Source: Pseudoscleropodium purum (taxonomy: Eukaryota; Streptophyta; Bryopsida; Hypnales; Brachytheciaceae). From it: a stretch of DNA of 64,000 nucleotides. The notes below the pieces were generated by a model. The model was given only the letters and a program-made list of their open reading frames with translations. It was not told where the DNA came from and made no database searches. How positions within the stretch are numbered: the first letter of the stretch is position 1; each line of letters starts with the position of its first letter. A program made the position numbers and the translations under genes. The stretch covers positions 35,569,063 to 35,633,062 of the forward strand of contig OZ017795.1 in NCBI GenBank assembly GCA_963969395.1. The letters run 5' to 3'. Below, piece by piece: positions 39,446 to 54,224 of this stretch.

Positions 39446-39826
39446 AATGGTGACTATTAAAAATGAAAAAAAGAACAATCGATGTGTCTCAAACAGAATA
39501 TGCAACCTAGGAAGAAGGTTGAGAGAGATGTGCCACTTAGGTTTGGGTTTAATATAGGGGTACTTTTCTTTTTGAAAAAACGGTGACCATTAAAAATGAA
39601 AAAGAACAATTCATCCATTTCAAATGGAGTATATAGCTTAGGACTGGAAGGTTGAGAGAGAGGTGCCACTTGGTCTTGGGTTTATGATAGGGGTATTTTT
39701 TTTAAAGAATCATAATTATTCAAAATAAAAAAGAATAATCAATCCATCTCAAATAATGTATACAACATATGAGGAAGCTTGAGAAAGAGGTGCCATTTAG
39801 ACTTATACTTATGGTAGGGGTACTTA
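39446..39826. repeat. Tandem triplication, about 130-bp units
   Basis: The word GAGAGAGATGTGCCACTT or a close variant starts at 39521, 39654 and 39781, giving spacings of 133 and 127 bp. Each unit opens with an ATGGTGACTATTAAAAATG-like segment and ends with a TAGGGGTA segment. No coding frame runs through it. Confidence 0.85.
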
Positions 39827-41639
39827 CAACATAGACATCTCTAACTATAGAAGGTATCTATAATATAGACTTCAAGGCTTATGGACTTATAGATTTTATG
39901 CTCACATGTTTATATTCTCCAACATTTGAGTATGCCAATGCTATTATCAAACTATCTAGGTTTTTGTTTGGTCTTATTGCTAAGTATTGAAAAGATATTA
40001 TAGATTTTTAGCATGCAATATTTGGATACAAAATCAATAAACTATAAATTTTTCATTTATTTCATTTTTAAACAAATAATGGATTTCATTGCAAATGCAA
40101 ATGCAAAATGAGATTTCATAACGTGAGTCATTGTCTTGTACAAGTCGAACCACACAAGAATCCAAGATAAGACTAATGAGTGACATCATGGCACACAAAA
40201 CTACCAACAAATATAAAACACATTGGGTGGCTTGAACACCCATTAAACCTTTTTATCATAACATGTGTAAATAATAATGTTTTTGTAATTTGAATTTTTT
40301 AAAGGCCTACTTTACTTATAAAGTCTTGAAATTTTTCATTGCTCAACATAGAAGGCACCATATGTTCAAACTCTCCCAACTTTCTAAAACCACCATTGAT
40401 AAAACCATTGCTGGTAACAACCCAAGCACTCTTAAAGTTGTGAGATCAAAATTTTGAAAGTTAAAATTTATCTATTATTGTAAGTAATTCTCCCTCCATC
40501 TAGTCTTTGTTCCAAAAATAAGTTTTCTATTTGAATTTCATATCTTTTAAAATTGTTTCAAATAACTCATGTGTTGTCTTCTTATTTGTCCATTTTATGT
40601 GGTTGCAATGAACATCTACAATGTCCTTCATTCATTTAGGTGATATAAACTTTGTATCCTTTCATGATTTGAATATATATTTTATAATTTGATCAATGAT
40701 ATTGATTTCAAACATTTTGAATAAACTACATACACTTATTTTGATATGGAGGGAATAATGAACTTATAATAAAATCCTTTTATAACTCCCCTTTTTACAC
40801 ACTACAATGATCTAATTTGATAAGGTGCAAGAAAATGCTTCTTCAAAATTTGCTTAGTCAAAGTTTATGAAAATTTTCCCACACATCCACATACTACTCT
40901 AATGCATAATCATTCAATTGCACATGTGAAGCTAGACAATATTATTTTCTTTTTATGTCAATTTTGGATAGATTTTGTAAAACATATTCATGAACCCTTA
41001 AAAACGAGACATTTAGAGTTCAAACAATGGATATGTAAACACATTCCAAGTACAAAACATCAATTTTTCATCCATTGATTATTTTAAATATTCTTATTTT
41101 TATTCTTTAATATTCATATTGTATAGATTTTGAAGGCTTCATTTTGCAAATATTCTATAATTCAAAGCATATTAGTAGGTTGGATTCAAAAAATATCTTA
41201 TTTCAATTCAAAAAACGATCCTTCAAAAAAGACTTAAAAATCTCAAATATTCAATCTACAATTGATTTTAGAAAAAAAATTCAATTTTTAGCTTCAAATA
41301 TTATTGGAAAATATTGGTTTTTGTACTAGTTGATCTAAAAATTATATATATGACAGATGGATAATATTTTACAACTATTGTTTGAGAGTCATCACTAAAC
41401 TATTCTTCTAAGTTGCGTTTTATAATGCATCTTTACAATTTGAGAAATTTGAACTACCTCTTGTCTCTTTTAACCCTATAAGGATGTTGCAAACCTAAAA
41501 GGTTTGATGGATGACTTCATTGTTAAATATAGAAACAAAGAATGCACCCATTGGTTTAAAGATTGGAATATCTTGGTGATTGATACCTCTGTTGTGGAAT
41601 TGCGCCTTTATAGGGGTAAGTTAACATGCTCATCTTGTT
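39827..41639. other. AT-rich spacer, nothing recognised
   Basis: No sustained frame, RNA gene or structured repeat was recognised. Confidence 0.45.
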
Positions 41640-42239
41640 CTCACAATTGTTTTGAATTGAGAGGTTGGGCCAATTTTTAGTGTAAGAGGCCCTAATGATT
41701 ACTTGTGATTGGATGAAAGGCTAAAATTGGTTTGAACTCCTTTACACATTGAAGTATCAATTTGGTGGAATGAATTTTTTGTTAAACAAATTTTTTTCTA
41801 ACATGGCCGAAATTTGGTGAATTGGATGCATAAAAAATGGAAGGTCAATAATTTTTTTATAAAATATATATTTTTTAACAAACTAGATTTGTTAGATTTT
41901 GTGCAATTAAAGTTATGGGGAGTTGGCCCAATTTCTAGGTGTGAAGCAGCCCTGAGAAGATAGAAGGAGAGGGGCTGAAATTTTATAGGTTTTATTCAAT
42001 GGCCCTAACTTCTTGGCTTCAATGCTTTTACATATGGGAGAATTGGCCTTGTTAATTATAGTCTTATTCTATAGTGTAATTGATGACAACCTTAAACCTA
42101 AAAGAAATTGAAATTTTATGCAAGCAACCTTAACCCCTAAAGTTCCTTGACTATGTTTTCGCCAAAACTGCTCCAAAACTGCCATTTCTTGGACAAGTTT
42201 CAAAATTTAGGAAAAAAAACATTTTTAGACACATGTAAC

Positions 42240-43970
42240 CATAGGATCTTGTAGTAAACTAGTTTGAAAAGATGTGATAAAAATTTCAGAAATTTCCACC
42301 GTGTAGATTGCAAGATATAGCATTTGAAGTGACAAAAATCATTTTTTTGTCCTTGCAAAAACCGAGCAATTGAACTTCACAAGGTCAAATTTATATGAAA
42401 AAATGTTCATAATGATTGCAACTCTTTGGATTCATTCTTTCAAGGCATGTCGGATACATGCTTGAAAAATTTCAGATCATTTGGAATTGTACAACATATA
42501 AGAAAAAAATAGTAAGTAGTTAGTAGTAGAAAATGATTCAAAATACTAAATTATTAAGAGTTTAAATATGAAATTGAAAAATGTCAATCCCAATGTTTGA
42601 AATGTTGTAATAAACAATTTACATCCTAGTATTTTATTTTTTTTCAAAAATATTGGAAATTGGGTAAGATAAACGATTTTAAAGTTTATTTTAGAGTAGG
42701 GAATCCATAACTGCCCGGAAAAACAAAAAATCCTCATAACTTTTGACTCGTTTATTACAATGGAATGATTCAAAGCTTTCCTTATATATATAAGTCTAGT
42801 AAATGAATTTCAAATTTTGATTGTTGAAAAAAATAATTTTTTCAGATCTGCCCGGATTGCCCAAGTTGAGAAACAAACTACATATTAAGCTATAACTTTT
42901 GACTCCTATTTCCAAATATCATGAAATTTGTTGTATATAAAAGATATTCCTTGTCTTCACCTTCTTCTACAATTTCAGCCTTAAATATGACAATTTCTGG
43001 TCACAATGGCTTGCCCAAAATTTCTATACAGCCAAAAAATGCAGTCCAGTCCATTAAGGGTTAACCCCTCACTACACTAGCCGAAATGTGGCCTCATAGA
43101 GTTTCAAGTCAGATTCAAAATGTTGTAACTTTTGCATCCATCATTCAAATTCAATAAAACTTGTTGGAAAATTTGCACTCTCTCTTCTAGTTTATGTGGT
43201 AAAATTTTCAGATCAATACAAGCTGTATTGATTTCTTGAAAGTCAGTCGAAGTTCACAGGTTCAATTTGAATCCACCAAGCTGCATTTGATGGCTGAAAC
43301 TTCGGGGGGTTATATCTCTTTCATCCAATGTTTTTTTTCAACAAAATTTGTTGGATTATGTTCCCTTTTATGTCTAGTTATTGTAGTAAAATTTTCATGT
43401 AAATCCAAGTTGATTTGAATGTTTGGGAGCAATTCGAAATTCAAAATCTTGACATTTTTGGATTACAGTGAACTTCAATGGCTTCTTTCTTCTTTATACA
43501 ATGTCTGTTTCCAATACATTTTTTTGGGAACATTGCGCATAGTAGTCTAGTTTGTGTGGCTAAAATTTCATATCAATCCAAGAAGTTATGAGGGACTGAG
43601 AACCATTTTAGTAGAAGGAGGTTTAGCCTTAGATGTGTTTTCTGCAACTTTTCTTGCTTATTTTTTTGACAAATGCAAAACATTTTGCAAACATATTGAG
43701 TCAATTTATTGATATTTTTTTTCTTTAATGTGTTTGTATGCTAGTTTTGAATCACTTTACAATTTCAAGTTTTTTCATTTGAGTAAGTTTAGAAATCAAA
43801 TTTTACCTCCAAGTGTGTTGCTAGGAAAATTTCAGCATCTTTTTTCAGCACTAAAACATTATAATCTTTTAATCTATATGGTCAAATGACTCTAAAATTA
43901 ATTCACATCATCTACAACATGTTCACTACAAGATTGTATGGTTAAAATCTTTATAACTTAGTGACATTTA
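42240..43970. repeat. Degenerate tandem array, period about 170-190 bp
   Basis: A recurring phrase, AACTTTTGACTC-type followed by AAATTTGTTGGA-type, CTAGTTTATGTGG-type and AAAATTTCAGATCAATCCAAG-type blocks, appears in order several times. The last block lies near 42285, 42463, 43202, 43389 and 43563; the three best copies are spaced about 185 and 175 bp. Identity between units is low to moderate, so unit borders are approximate. There is no coding frame. Confidence 0.55.
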
Positions 43971-44035
43971 CATCTACATTGCTTCAAAAACATTGATGTT
44001 TGGTAATCTAAAACGGCCTTGGGCGGTGAGGGGTT
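43063..44035. repeat. Possible nested element with GGTTAACCCCTCAC ends
   Basis: GGTTAACCCCTCACTAC near 43063 and the reverse complement of GCGGTGAGGGGTTCAAGG near 44018-44035 form a short imperfect inverted repeat inside the larger element. The ends resemble those of the 233-bp MITE-like family (GGTTAACCCCTTAACGCC). The pairing could be chance. Confidence 0.3.
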
Positions 44036-44654
44036 CAAGGGAATTGATCTAGATTATAGTGTAGTTGTAAATTGTAAAGTGGCCTTTAGGGTTGCTTGAC
44101 ACCTAAAGGCTGAGCCAATTCTCCTTGGAATTGATTGCACAAAATTTTAGCTTTTTTTGGATTGAAGGCTGTCCTCAACTATTTATTATAATAAGATTAT
44201 AACGAGGGCCAATTCTCCCATATGTAAAGGCCTTGGGGCCCAAAAGCCGGTCTGATTCAATAAAATCTAGAAAAGATAAAGAGAAGGCTGAAATTTTTAA
44301 GGGGTGCTTTACACTTAGAGGCAAGGCCAATTCCCCTTGAGGCCAATTGCACAAAATCCAACAAATGAGATTTGTTGAAAAAATAATATTTTGTAATTTC
44401 ATTTTCTTTTGAAATTTGACATTGACCCCAAGGCTGAGAATTGGCCTCCCATTTTGGATGCACCCAATTTAGTGAGCTCAAGCCATGTCAAATCACAAGT
44501 GAGGATTTTTTTACATGTAACAACAAATTGGTCCGGCCTCTAACTCTAAAACGACTCTTAGTTTTTTTAATTTAAAAAAAACAAACGGTGTCAATTAAAA
44601 GGAGAGAAGAAACACACCAGTCTGGCTCACGTGGATGGTTAAGCCTAGAAGAAA

Positions 44655-44887
44655 GGTTAACCCCTTAACGCCTCAATCTTTTTTCAATTTTTTGCACATA
44701 TTGGTTTATATCTGTTTAGAGAAATATCATTTACCGCAATCTCATGAATTTGATCATTAAGGAAGGTTGGCTTTTCAAGATTCATAAATTACATTAGATG
44801 AATGAAAAGTTTGTTGGACTACACAGCTCCTGGAAGCACTCTGTTCATCGTCTAGAAAGTGGACGCCCGCGCTCTTAAGGGTTAAGG
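44655..44887 (+). mobile_element. 233-bp MITE-like element, copy 2
   Basis: It starts GGTTAACCCCTTAACGCC and ends with the reverse complement of CCTTAACCCTTAAGAGC, an imperfect terminal inverted repeat. Its reverse complement matches 11579-11811 end to end with scattered differences, and both copies are 233 bp. It lies about 2.6 kb upstream of the receptor-kinase gene, and copy 1 lies about 2.0 kb upstream of that gene's paralogue, in the opposite orientation. There is no coding capacity. Confidence 0.55.
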
Positions 44888-45585
44888 GAAAGCGGCTCTT
44901 AGTCGGAGAAGGTCCTGTTTGCTTTGAGTTGTGGGTGGCGATAAATGGTAGTATGCTACCCCCGAAACCGGTTGAGAACTAACTTTTGGGATCCGTGCAG
45001 GAGCGTCACGAGCCTTACGATGACAGAGCTTCAATTCCTCTTACAATACCATGGCGTCTGGTGACTCTGGTGAAATCGCAGTGCTATCAGCAGCCTGTGA
45101 GAATTTTCTGACACAAACATCATTCACATGAGAGGAAGCTCCGGGTCTGTTTGGCATGTCTGAATGTTCATAAAGACGACTACGAGTGGACTTTGCCTCA
45201 ACCCCTCTCCTCAAGTACGTTCAATGCAGCTGCTGCTCAAGTGCTGCAGGGACTCCGATCTCCAGGCTGTCATAAGTGTTCAGAGGACTGAAGGTTTAAG
45301 GACAACTCGTGGGAACTAATTGCTGATGTTCACAGGGCTCCGTCTGCCAAACGAACAGGTTCACACTTCACACTTCACAAATGCGGCTAAATTTAGCAAA
45401 CTACATTAAGCCTTCAGTTAGCAAAGAATTTTCTTGCTCCAAAACATGGGAATACCGGTGTTAACTTAAATTCGAATTTGTAGCCCACGGAGCAGAGTTC
45501 TTAGCAACTGACGAAAATCACGTTTTGATGGTCAATGAAGTGCTCCAACTCAGTCCTGATATGAGGGATCGTATCGCAGTGCCAA

Positions 45586-45720
45586 TTTTTTTTTAAAACC
45601 GAATGTAACGGGATTTCATTGCCAACGATAGAATGTAAACTAATCAGCCAGAGGTGGCCTGGCGGGGCGAACACAACAAGACAAGAACTAAAACAACGAC
45701 TTACACAGTGCCATTTGAAG
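45586..45720 (-). repeat. Dispersed SINE- or LINE-tail-like repeat, copy A
   Basis: Read on the minus strand, a GCCAGGCCACCTCTGGCTG segment leads to AATGAAATCCCGTTACATTC and then an A-rich run (T-run at 45586-45594 on the plus strand). The same order appears at 46090-46190. An oriented A-rich end suggests a retroposed element; no Pol III promoter boxes or coding sequence were confirmed. Confidence 0.4.
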
Positions 45721-46089
45721 TTGATTTGCCACTCTGGAAAATTGCAGCGCTACCGAGGAGCCATGGTTTTTTGCATTAACTAGGTAAGGACACCGATATT
45801 CATCTATCCAGTAACTAAAAATCGTCTCAGTGCAGCTGGTTGGTAAGTACTTCTATTATTGCGATGAAATTCCGTTTTGTTCGTGTCAAAACAACCACAA
45901 ATGAACCCGTCTCAGCCCCCAAATTTTAGATTGATGGTTCATATTGATGAGTTGTATGTAAACCACCTAAACATGTTCAAGTGTTGCCTTTTAGGTTATC
46001 AACTAAGAACTTTTGAGCCTTCATAACTTTTGGGTAAGGGATCCAAGTAATGCATTCTTTGGTGCATTCAAGTGACCCCCCCCACCCGT

Positions 46090-46190
46090 TTTTTTATTTC
46101 AACAAATGAAACGGAATTTCAACAACCAGCCACAGGTGTCCTGGCACAACAAACAAAACACAAACTAGAGAACCCTCTTGTCATTTGCTT
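46090..46190 (-). repeat. Dispersed SINE- or LINE-tail-like repeat, copy B
   Basis: It matches copy A: CAGCCACAGGTGTCCTGGC at 46127 against CAGCCAGAGGTGGCCTGGC at 45645, and ACAAATGAAACGGAATTTC at 46102 against the equivalent at 45601, again beside a T-rich run on the plus strand. Single-motif matches also occur at 12726, 17106 and 45865 on the plus strand. Confidence 0.4.
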
Positions 46191-47522
46191 ACAAGAACAT
46201 GTAAAGATTGACCCATTTAATAATGGGAACCAATCAGAACTATGCTCAGCTTCAAAAAAGTGACGACCTGGTGCCCCTACCGCTGTGATTTGTATGATAT
46301 CTCACAAGTGTGACGATGAACTCGTCTTGCAGAGATCACTGACAATTCAATGTAAGCACCATCAATAAGGCACAGAAACCTCAGAGCAGTTTACTGGTCC
46401 ACCCATCAGACCGTCACTGATGTATCCCTTTGCTTACAATACCGACATATGGCTAAAGGAATGTAGATGTTTTTAAATCTTTAAAATGGTGGGTAAATCT
46501 CTCTAGATCTCTGCGTAGTGTAAGCTTGCAGCTGCAATTGATTAGTTGCGCACTCAAGGCTCGTACATGCTCTCAAACTGTTGCATCTTCGAGGAAATCT
46601 CGTAGGAAGTTTACAGAGAGCTAGCAAGCTCCTCCAGCGACTTTGCCGCTGAGAGGATTTGACTTGTTCCGGTCGACGTCCAGACGTTGTGATTCTAGAG
46701 GGAGATGCAAATGCAGGTGATGATTCCAGCAAGTTGTTAAGTGTTGGTAGAGCTGGCTCGGCAGTGTGTAGTTTCTTTATCACTCGATCATCTTCATCTC
46801 ATTCTGAGTCAGAGGCGATGGCGCTTTCCATGTGATGCTGATCAATTCCAGTCGTGATCTTCATTACGTTCTATGCTGACTCCTGTTGCTTCTAGAATGT
46901 GGAATGCGCAATCTCTACATGATCAGTTGCAGGTGTTATTGAAGTGTGGCATTCTGCGGGGCTTGTTGACATTGGGTCTATTGTGCTTGTTGCAGAATGC
47001 AGCCAGGCCGGTGACGTACTTACAAATAGGCTAGGGTTGCAGCTGCATGTTTTTTAAGGAAGTGGCGTCTTGAGATATCATCCTGACCCTCAAGGCAAGA
47101 ACGTAAATATCGTTGTTGTATTCGAGGAATAGCTAGCGCCATGGCTAGGTAAGTGATGGGGAGATGCAGCAAGCCTCTCCAGCAGCAAGGTTTATATCTC
47201 CGGCAAGAAGCTCTGCTGAACGTTGTCGAGAGCAAGGTGTAAAGACGCTAGCTGCTTTTCACGCGGCGCGCGAAGCATTAACATAGCCTCGAGTAGATCA
47301 AGATCGATGGCGAGGCCAGGACGGGACTACAATATTTATTTGCATTGAGCCTACATTGTGTGGAGGTCGTATATGAGCAGTGACTTGCAAAGTAAGCGCT
47401 CTGTGTCATGGCGCCGTTTGGTGGCCATGGACGGAACGCGAAGTCGATGACTTTCTCGTATGAAGAGACGTATTCGATGTAGGTGATTCTGCTGCAACCC
47501 TGAAATTTGAAACGCATTCAAA

Positions 47523-50868
<3,346 letters not shown>

Positions 50869-53800
50869 TTAGAAAGGAAAATGCAAGGAGCGTGAACAAT
50901 TTGTCATTGGATTGTCTTCATTTATTCATTCGAGGGTAGTCCATAGCCTACTGCCAGGTCAGTTTCGGAATGCTAGTCTGGATTTTGCAGCCCATGAACA
51001 AGATGGGACATTTTGTACTTTTTTTTGTCCAAAACTGACCTTGCAGTAGGGTAGTCATTTGGCCCCCAGACTTTTAGTCTCCTGCATAGATTATTGCGCA
51101 ACCCCAGGAGAACTTCGATTTTTGCGTGACATTGTTGCCACAGACTCTGATTATTGATAAGTGTGACGTTTTTGACACATCCATGGCCACGTACTTGGGT
51201 ACTGAATAGAACTCAGGAGCCAAGTCTGCATACCGGTATGCATTTTTCTTGTGGGTTCATTTGATTTCATAGGATTTACTGGCAGTCTAGGAGCTGAATT
51301 TACCTATTTTGAATTGGAGTGTTGTACAGTACTTTAGTGCAACTAACATTTGCAGCGTGGAAACGAAACAGTACAACTTCCCATCCTCTATCATTGTCTG
51401 TGTACCGCGTTGGCATTCTCGCTCCACTGCGTAGAAGGAGGTAGAGTTCTCATCGGACAATCAAAGCAACAGGAACTACTTAAAAGAGAGAAACTCCCAC
51501 CATTAAATGAGAGTCTATTCATGTAACACTATTGTGAAACCAGTTGCTTTTCAGTCCTGAAATAGCAATAAAATGTGGGGTGAGTGAAAAAAGTCATGAA
51601 CAATAATACTTGGGGCTGATTTGGCTAATAACATTAGATCATTTTCAGTGAAAAGTGATGTAGCTCCAGATCTCTTGAAGGAAAAACGACAAGGTTTGCT
51701 GTACTGTAAAGTAACATGATCGATTCTAGAGAGAATGAGAGTGTGAGTGACTTTTAGACAATGTACCTTTTTCACTAAGTAACATTATTAACTAGGAGCA
51801 TATTGTAAAATATATAGAACAAGGGCAAGAATTCAGTGATAAAAAATGAATTGAGAAGTGGCATGTGTGCTTGAGCATCTTCTCTTTGTGTGCACCCAAA
51901 GACTTATGCTTAATAATGGTATGCAACATCATATAGGTAATGTTGACTAATATTATTTATGCTTTTTGAGGCAACAAATCTTCAAACAAGCACTTGATTT
52001 TTACCCCTTTCTAAGGTCATTACTATAGATTCTTGTCTAAAATGTACACCTATTCATTAGAATGTAGGGTTGGTTCGAGAAACACCTATTTTTAGTACTT
52101 TGAAAATTCATAGTCTATTCATAAATTCAATTCAATGTCCAAAAAATGCATTCTAAGAGAATCTTGAATCCCATCTTGATTACCAAAAAGATTCAAAAAA
52201 AATTTCAATAGAAAATTAGGAACCATGATGAATTGCTTCTTAGATGCTTTCAAGTGTAGTTGCCTTTAACAGGACCCTCAATTTATACCAAAAATATGGG
52301 TTAGCATTGAGTCCATCCCTAATGGGCCATTGTTTTTCAGTGATTTAATTTTTGTGTGGACCTAATGCAAAGTCAACAATTCAAACCTCAAATGGACTTT
52401 TCCACATTATCCTACGTTCGGGTTAGATTTGCTAAAAAAATAAATCAAAATATAAATAAATAGGGCATGAAATCAAATTTTCAGAAATTATAACATGGTG
52501 TATATGAACATTGTAGAAAATATTAATGAAAATAATATGAAATCTGAAAAAAATGATGAAAAATGAAAAATGAAAAATAGCCCAATAGCTTCTAAAGGAA
52601 AGGCCCTAGATGTGCATCACCTCACTCCTTTCTTGGCCACAAGCTTTAGCCTCTTTCCAATGACAAGTCACATCCTATCTTGAAATTTGCTTTATAAATG
52701 TAAAAAAGTCAAAGTCTAATTGTTGATTGTAATAAAGTCACCCAAATATTGTCATTAAAGCTGAGTAAAGTCATGTCAAAGTGTGGAAGACCCACTTGCA
52801 ATTCCACAAAAATTTATTAAAAGTTGGATTAGTAGTAGTGTAATGAAGCTATGGTGCCTTGTACTATAGTCCACGAATAATTCTAAATAAAGTCAAACAA
52901 AAATTTATAAATTCTAAAAGTGGATAATGAAGTGGATATTTGGCCAAAAAGAAAATATTTTGTATAGGGTCTTACAAATCTAACCCCAAAGTACGGTATA
53001 TAAAGAGTAGAAAATATTCTATAATAGAAGAAGACCTTTCATGTAAAAAAGAGAAGTCTCAAATTCATTGACATAATTATATGACAAAGCTTGAAAAAGT
53101 ATGACAATCATAAATCTTCTTATTGAGAGCAAAGTTGTGGGCTCTTTATCTCTTGCCTACTTGCCTAATTTGTAAAGGAGAATGGTAGGACCAAGTATTA
53201 ACTCTATTCTAACTTCATCCACATGTTATGTAGGAGATTTCCTTTCATTATAGCTTTAGCATTGGAAGGTTGCAAATAGGTTGGAAATACTCTAAAGAAG
53301 AAACAAGGGTCCACCAAATAATTCTTTTATCGACACCACCCTTTTTTTGGGCACCATAAGACCAAATTGCACCATTTCAAAATAAATTTCTACTTTTTGC
53401 CAAATAGAAGTAATCTTTTTTCACCAGATTTTTTCCATCTCTATTGAAAATGTGGAAGTCTGAAAGAAGTCTCCAAATTTGGATGAAAAAGTGCCTCAAT
53501 ATGATTGAAAAATGTTTTTGGTTCGAAGGATGGATGAATGTAGAAAAACAATGCTTCACCAAATTTGAAGTGATTGCCATCCAGCACTTTCTCAGAAAGT
53601 AAAACAAAGTTATCCTGTCCTGGGATTGGCACGTCATCAGATACTACAAATCTTCCATTTTAGAACAAAACCAATTCGCCCTGAATAGGAGACTATCCTT
53701 GTAACACTGTCTTGCTTTGTAGCCACTCAAACTTCCTCAGCCTCTCTAGTGATGCAAAGTTTCCTCCCCTTCCTCCTCTCGTTGCAGAGCCAACAAGAAC

Positions 53801-54224
53801 TAAAACTGCACTTAGATTCAAAGCCACATTAGTTTCCAAGAGGATGAGAATAGTCCTCAAAGGTGCACATGAAAAGTGACGCGTTTTGAGCTGGTCAGAA
53901 TACGAGGAACGTTCCCTGGCTTGCCCTTCACTTGCAAAACAAATGGGAATCTAAAGTCTCAGTTCTCCCCATTATAAAACTGTGTTTCCAGATATGCAGA
54001 CAATACACCACATATCAAAACCATAAGACCACAGTCGTAAAGCGGGTGGTAGATAAATCATTCCAATACACCGTGCAATACTAAACCTGAGACGCCTGAG
54101 GAGAAAGAGCACTTAAACGGCAGCCGTTACAGAGCTCACAAGTGACGAATATGAGGCAAGGTGACCTCCTTTCATGTTGATTCAGAACCAAGAGGATTTG
54201 TATTACAAAAAGATCAGTCACAAT
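50869..54224. other. 3' flank of the receptor kinase, AT-rich spacer, then RPL19 3' region
   Basis: The first several hundred bases are probably 3' UTR (an AATAAA lies near 51568). 51.6-53.6 kb is AT-rich without coding signal. 53.7-54.22 kb is likely the RPL19 3' UTR and flank on the minus strand. No other gene was recognised. Confidence 0.45.

Larger units (their letters stand above)
41640..44500. mobile_element. Inverted-repeat element with long arms and an internal degenerate array
   Basis: Arms at about 41640-42145 (reverse) and 44085-44500 (forward) match each other as an inverted repeat. The exact 19-mer CAATTCTCCCATATGTAAA lies in the right arm at 44210 and reversed in the left arm near 42028; matching continues through GAATAAGACTATAA-type, CTTTAGGG-TTGCTTG-type and CCATTTT-GATGCA-CCAATT-type segments. 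The right arm contains its own tandem duplication (cassette starts near 44085 and 44302). Between the arms are 1.9 kb of degenerate repeats of about 180 bp without a transposase. It could be a fold-back or long-TIR transposon derivative; the superfamily is unknown and the outer ends are approximate. Confidence 0.6.
44888..47522. other. GC-richer upstream region of the receptor-kinase gene
   Basis: Composition is gene-like but no protein domain was recognised. A 100-codon minus-strand frame at 46481-46783 lacks known features. The region probably contains promoter and leader sequence of the gene at 47523; no TATA box was assigned. Two copies of a dispersed repeat are listed separately, and a third short match (GAAATTCCGTTTTGTTCGT) lies at 45865-45883. 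Confidence 0.4.

Noticed and set aside
39446..39826. CRISPR-like array
   Set aside because: Units are long, diverged and without constant short repeats and unique spacers; the window is plant nuclear DNA.
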